NCBI RefSeq assembly: GCF_015832195.1
Contig: NC_052018.1
Location: 34,624,115 to 34,688,114 of the forward strand
Origin: Motacilla alba alba
Lineage: Eukaryota; Chordata; Aves; Passeriformes; Motacillidae
Length of the DNA stretch: 64,000 nt
Reading direction: 5' to 3'
This document shows, one piece after another, positions 60,134-64,000 of the stretch (the first letter of the stretch is position 1; every line of letters starts with the position of its first letter). A program made the position numbers and the translations under genes. The notes beneath the pieces were generated by a model that searched no databases, was not told the DNA's origin, and worked only from the letters and a program-made list of their open reading frames with translations.

Positions 60134-61796
60134 CTAGTGATTGTCCATTAAAATGACAGCAGAATAAAAAAACCAGAGTAATTAGTAGAACTGCCAGATT
60201 GAAGATGTTCATTAGCCAAATGTTCATTCTAAATCACATGTCTAGGTTATGTCTAGAAACATAATTTCTACACTCACTTGCTTTTCTAACATTCAGGAAG
60301 TTGTTCTGACATGACAAAGCTCATTCCGTTTAATAACTCTTCAAAGCAGAACCAGAACATCCCTATAACCCTTCACAGAACAGGCACTAAAGCAAGGATA
60401 CTTTAGCAGTGAGCAGCTTGCAAATAGTTGTTACTTCAGGATATGATACATGGCATCCCTAGTCCCCAAATATATTCTGAGAGACAAACAGGTGGTGGTT
60501 CTTGGACTTGGGACAACTGTCAAGTGCAAAATAAATAAATCAATCAATAGAGCGGCTCCTCTTCAAAAGCCTTTTCTGCATTTATGATAGAGCAAACATG
60601 CTCTGCAGGAACAACTAACTCTGTTAACACTTGCTATGAGGAGTATGAATGTTGACAGCATAAGCATAAGCAGACTGGCTCTGCTCCAAGTTTGGCTCCT
60701 TAGTCAACTGTTTCTGAAAGCCAATGAAGCATCTTTAATGACAGACTTTCCTATAATTTGATGTCCTCTATGATCAGTCAGATTGAGCTCAAACACAGAG
60801 TTATGTTTTGCCTACATAAAAATCAACTACAAGATATAAAAACATGCAAAAACTAATGAGTTTGTCCTATAAAATTTTTATTCTGTAGTTAGGATAGTCT
60901 GAGCTCAGCAGCTCCCACTTACTAACCAGTATTTCAGTGCTGCTTCTAGATTCTTTGTACCCATAACAGGGTCATGGGTTCATCTTACTCACACTGAACA
61001 GCAAGCAGAGAGTCCTGATGCTCTACTGTGGGTCAGCATTTGGAAACAAAACAATTTGAGCAGGCGCAGCCCTACCTTCACAAACTTGTCTTTATTTTAC
61101 ATCTCTTGTAAAAAAGGCTGCAAAAACCTACATTTAAGTTGTTTACAATTTTCATAATTGGTTCCTTGGCCGAGCTCTACTTGAGACTGACGGCACAAGC
61201 TGAACTAAACCAAAATATCATTCCGAAAGAGCAGAACAGTACATTAAAAATGCAGCACTCTGGTATCCCATTACTGCACACCAGGTGAATGTCTCAGCTA
61301 GACTTGAAATAACCAACTGTTGGCAAGCTTTTAGGTTCTATTAGCTTAGTCTTCAATGCCTTTTTATTATTATGTTATAGAACTCAATACAGTGAAGTGA
61401 CAATTATCCAGCACAGCAATTTACACTTAGTCTTAATATGGGAATGATTAAAAACAATGGTTTTTTGTATAGTAATATTAAAGCAACAATACTGTTAGCA
61501 AATCCATGTTCTAAGGCACACTTTAAGGTAGTTCAGAGCAGAAATTCAAGTCAGTTTGCCTTTATATCCAAGAGTAAAATCTCACAAAGAGGCAGACTTT
61601 GACCTACTGTACACTTTGTAATACTGTAGTCTACTCTACCTGCTAAATGGCTATCTATTCTCCCTGCAGTATGCTGCAAGGCACCATATTATCCTATCTT
61701 GATGGTCTCCTGATACCACAGAAGTGTATATTTTCACAAGTTATAGTTCATTTGGTAGATGACATATTATGTATTCAGGAACACAGTAGGTATACA

Positions 61797-61832
61797 ACAA
61801 AATATACAGTGTATACAAAATATACAGTGTAC
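61797..61832. repeat. 18-bp tandem duplication
   Basis: ACAAAATATACAGTGTAT is followed directly by ACAAAATATACAGTGTAC, two adjacent 18-mers with one mismatch, in the SNAP91 intron. Confidence 0.8.
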
Positions 61833-62139
61833 ATAACCCCAAATGTAATCCACATATACTGAATATATAGCATATGCCAAAATACATAGAATCTACACTG
61901 CCAGCGAGACTGAGAAAAGCAGGACTGTTTATTGTTGACATGTATTAATGCTGCAAGATTAAGTATTTGATATTCACATTTTCCTGGCTATTCTGAACTG
62001 CAGCACTTCTTCCAGCTTCCTCCCTCTAGTACTATTTTCTCATGAGTTCCCACATTAACTTGCTGTAGCCTAGAAGAATAAGCAGCTCAAGTAGCAGGGA
62101 GGAATGGTTACACAGCCTCCCAAAAGTCCTGGGTGGAAT

Positions 62140-62315
62140 GAAGGTCATTTTGTCCACCCTTCTGCTCAGAACAACAGTGCTCCCAACACCAGACCAGGTC
62201 AGTCTTGGCTCAGACTGGTCAGGTCTTGAAAAATCTCCAGGGGTGGAGAGTTCACTAACTCGCATCAGGGATCTGCCTCAGTACTGCCCTACCCTCCAGG
62301 TGAAATATTTTTATT
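62140..62315 (-). mobile_element. CR1 LINE fragment
   Basis: On + it shows ACCAGACCAGGTCAGTC, GGTCTTGAAAAATCTCCAGG, GGTGGAGAGTTCACTAACTC and CTCAGTACTGCCCTACCCTCC. This is the order of the complement of the CR1 3' region (AGACCAGGTTGCTC..., CTTGAACACCTCCAGG...). It is old and non-coding, and both ends are approximate. Confidence 0.65.
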
Positions 62316-62330
62316 CTGTCAGAGAGTTCA

Positions 62331-62375
62331 AACAAAACAAAACAAAACAAAACCCCAACAAAACCAAACCGAAAG
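62331..62375. repeat. AAAAC-type pentanucleotide repeat
   Basis: Four or more AAAAC units pass into AAAACCCC, AACAAAACC-type variants, immediately right of the CR1 fragment. Confidence 0.85.
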
Positions 62376-64000
62376 AAAAACAACAATAACAAAAAGCAAG
62401 ACTGCAGTGCAGTAACAGGTCATCATACCTGGACTGCTGCCAGCAGTAAAGCAGACAAAGCTGAAGCTTACTAAGTTACCAAAATGCTATTCTGAAAGAT
62501 AAGACTGAAATATACTTAATGAGGGTAGTAACAACTCTGGCCATTGAAAAATAATTAGCTGTCCTTTTCTGTCATGGAGTAAGACTAAGGTCATTATTGG
62601 TCAATTTTAAAGTTTTTAGTACTTCAGAAGAAGAATAAAAACACTTAAGTTCCAAACTACAGGTGTTTTGTCCAAAAAAAGAAAAAAAAAAACAAATAAG
62701 CTTTCATTTTCTATACAAATCAAGACTTAACAATATTACTGGCTATTTATTTGTATTTCTATTATTGCGAGAATGAGCAACTGCTTAAAAAAGTCAGCAC
62801 TTTCATACTCTTTCAAACATCTCAAAGCTTGTATTTCAGTGCTTGGCAATGTCAAAGTAAGACAAATAGGACACAATCAAAATACTGCAGAATATTTAGT
62901 CCCAGGCATCCTAGAATAGATGACTCTCTGGTCTTGCTGTCTGGGTAAGATTATCTTTCTGTTAATAAAATTGACATTTGCAGGGACAAAAAGAAATTAA
63001 TTCAACAGATTAAACTGGAATATGCAATACAGTGTCTACATGACAGATCTAGCTATCGTCTCTTAATGAAGTGGCTGAGGTACAATGTCATCTTTAATGA
63101 ACTACAACTAAGAACAGAAATAGGGACTGCAGAAGCCACCAGTAGCCAGTGTGAGCACTGACAGCAGAGTCAGCATGACTCAATGTTGCATTCCTGCTGG
63201 GAGCAGGCTGGTGAGTTCATTAAGCTGCCACACAGAATCCCTTAAGATTACACCACAATTGGTTTACAACTGTATAAATTAAATCACATTTACTGGCCTA
63301 ATTCCTTGTTTTAACAGGACAAGAGTGAGCACTGCCTACATTTACTGTGGTCCTCTAGATCACCAGCTGCTACTGCTGCCTGGATCAGCAGGGTCAGATT
63401 TCAGAGAGATGGTTAGTTATTCCCTTTTGAAAGCAGCCAGCCCTCTACTTCTATTTCCATATTAGTATTCTAAGCACACACAGAAGATACGTTATTAAAA
63501 TATGTTAAGGCTTGTCAGAGGTAATTACGCTTGCAGCAGAACTAAGTTGCCACCATTTGCTTTGCATGCATTTTTGATTTAAAAGCTATTTCTGCTTCTC
63601 CTCCTATTGATCTATGGCCTTTGCTCCACGAACAGAAGAGCTATTTCTGCCCCCACCTTGCCAATAAACACGCAAGCAGTTCTGCTTCTTCTGTTTTGAA
63701 GTGCCTACCCTACCTGCTCACCTTCATCCATCCCCTTCCTGCTCACTTTTAGTCACATAATCCTGGCTCCCTCAGCTTTGCAGTCAGGCCCTTATAAGCA
63801 GCTTATACTATTATGCATATCCCTGGAAAGAAGCAGCAGCCTTGTGCTGCAGAGGAATGCCTGACTGTCAGGTCAGCAGAAGCCTGGGAGTGAGTTGGGA
63901 ACATCCTGTGCTAGCAGAGAAAGAGGCAGATTTCAGTTCAGCCAGGCAAGAAGATGGAGACTGCAAGAAGGGATGCTGACAGTGAGGTTTCTCTACCTCC

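Larger units (their letters stand above)
35745..64000 (-). other. SNAP91: SNAP91 gene, 3' part (partial)
   Basis: The minus strand carries fifteen coding exons and the 3' UTR of the neuronal clathrin coat assembly protein AP180. The gene runs off the right edge at 64000, so the promoter, the ANTH (phosphoinositide-binding) domain exons and the early linker exons are outside. The exons seen encode about 528 C-terminal residues. Exon boundaries were set from GT/AG sites that keep the frame and match the known AP180 sequence order. AP180 binds PIP2 membranes through ANTH, and binds clathrin and AP-2 through the repeated DLL/DLF and DPF motifs encoded here. It acts in synaptic-vesicle recycling. 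Confidence 0.93.
60134..64000 (-). other. SNAP91: SNAP91 intron running off the window
   Basis: No further exon was recognised. The next upstream coding segment (Ala/Pro-rich, ending in ...AWG in mammals) was looked for and not found, so it should lie beyond 64000. The stretch holds a CR1 fragment and simple repeats. Confidence 0.7.

Noticed and set aside
63351..63410. Possible extra minus-strand SNAP91 exon encoding an AAVAAGDLED-like peptide
   Set aside because: No matching AP180 segment and no convincing acceptor/donor pair in the needed phase 1.
63700..63860. Donor-like GATGAAG|GTGAGC and acceptor-like CTTTCCAG on minus
   Set aside because: The sequence between them has in-frame stops near the acceptor and no similarity to AP180.

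Overview
This window looks like nuclear DNA of a bird. It has long introns, low gene density, several degraded CR1 LINE fragments and two solitary endogenous-retrovirus LTRs. The LTRs resemble families I associate with songbirds, so a passerine is likely, but the species cannot be named from sequence alone. I found no bacterial, phage, CRISPR, rRNA or tRNA features.

Layout: 1-10.6 kb is intergenic and repeat-rich. It holds a 906-bp solo LTR with an exact 5-bp target-site duplication, a second older LTR carrying a 54-nt T run, and three CR1 fragments. About 10.7-12.7 kb is a CpG island with a five-copy GC minisatellite. It is the likely promoter and non-coding first exon of the next gene. PRSS35, an inactive trypsin-like secreted serine protease, lies on the + strand with its entire 413-codon CDS in one exon (17055-18296), directly downstream of a good splice acceptor. 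About 20-35.5 kb is intergenic with no gene that I can support.

From about 35.7 kb to the end of the window, the minus strand carries the 3' portion of SNAP91 (clathrin coat assembly protein AP180). Fifteen coding exons can be placed to the base. They encode about 528 C-terminal residues, including the clathrin- and AP-2-binding region rich in DLF, DLL and DPF motifs. The N-terminal ANTH domain exons lie beyond position 64000. The order PRSS35(+)/SNAP91(-), tail to tail, matches what I recall of the human 6q14 arrangement.

The two genes are not functionally linked: PRSS35 is a secreted pseudoprotease and SNAP91 is a presynaptic endocytic adaptor. The most notable structure is the SNAP91 exon series. 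Ten consecutive exons are phase-1 symmetric with lengths divisible by three, including a 15-nt microexon, and most begin and end within D-(A/P/L)-F or D-L-F-G motifs. I did not find evidence of an undescribed biological system. The findings are structural details of an ordinary vertebrate locus.
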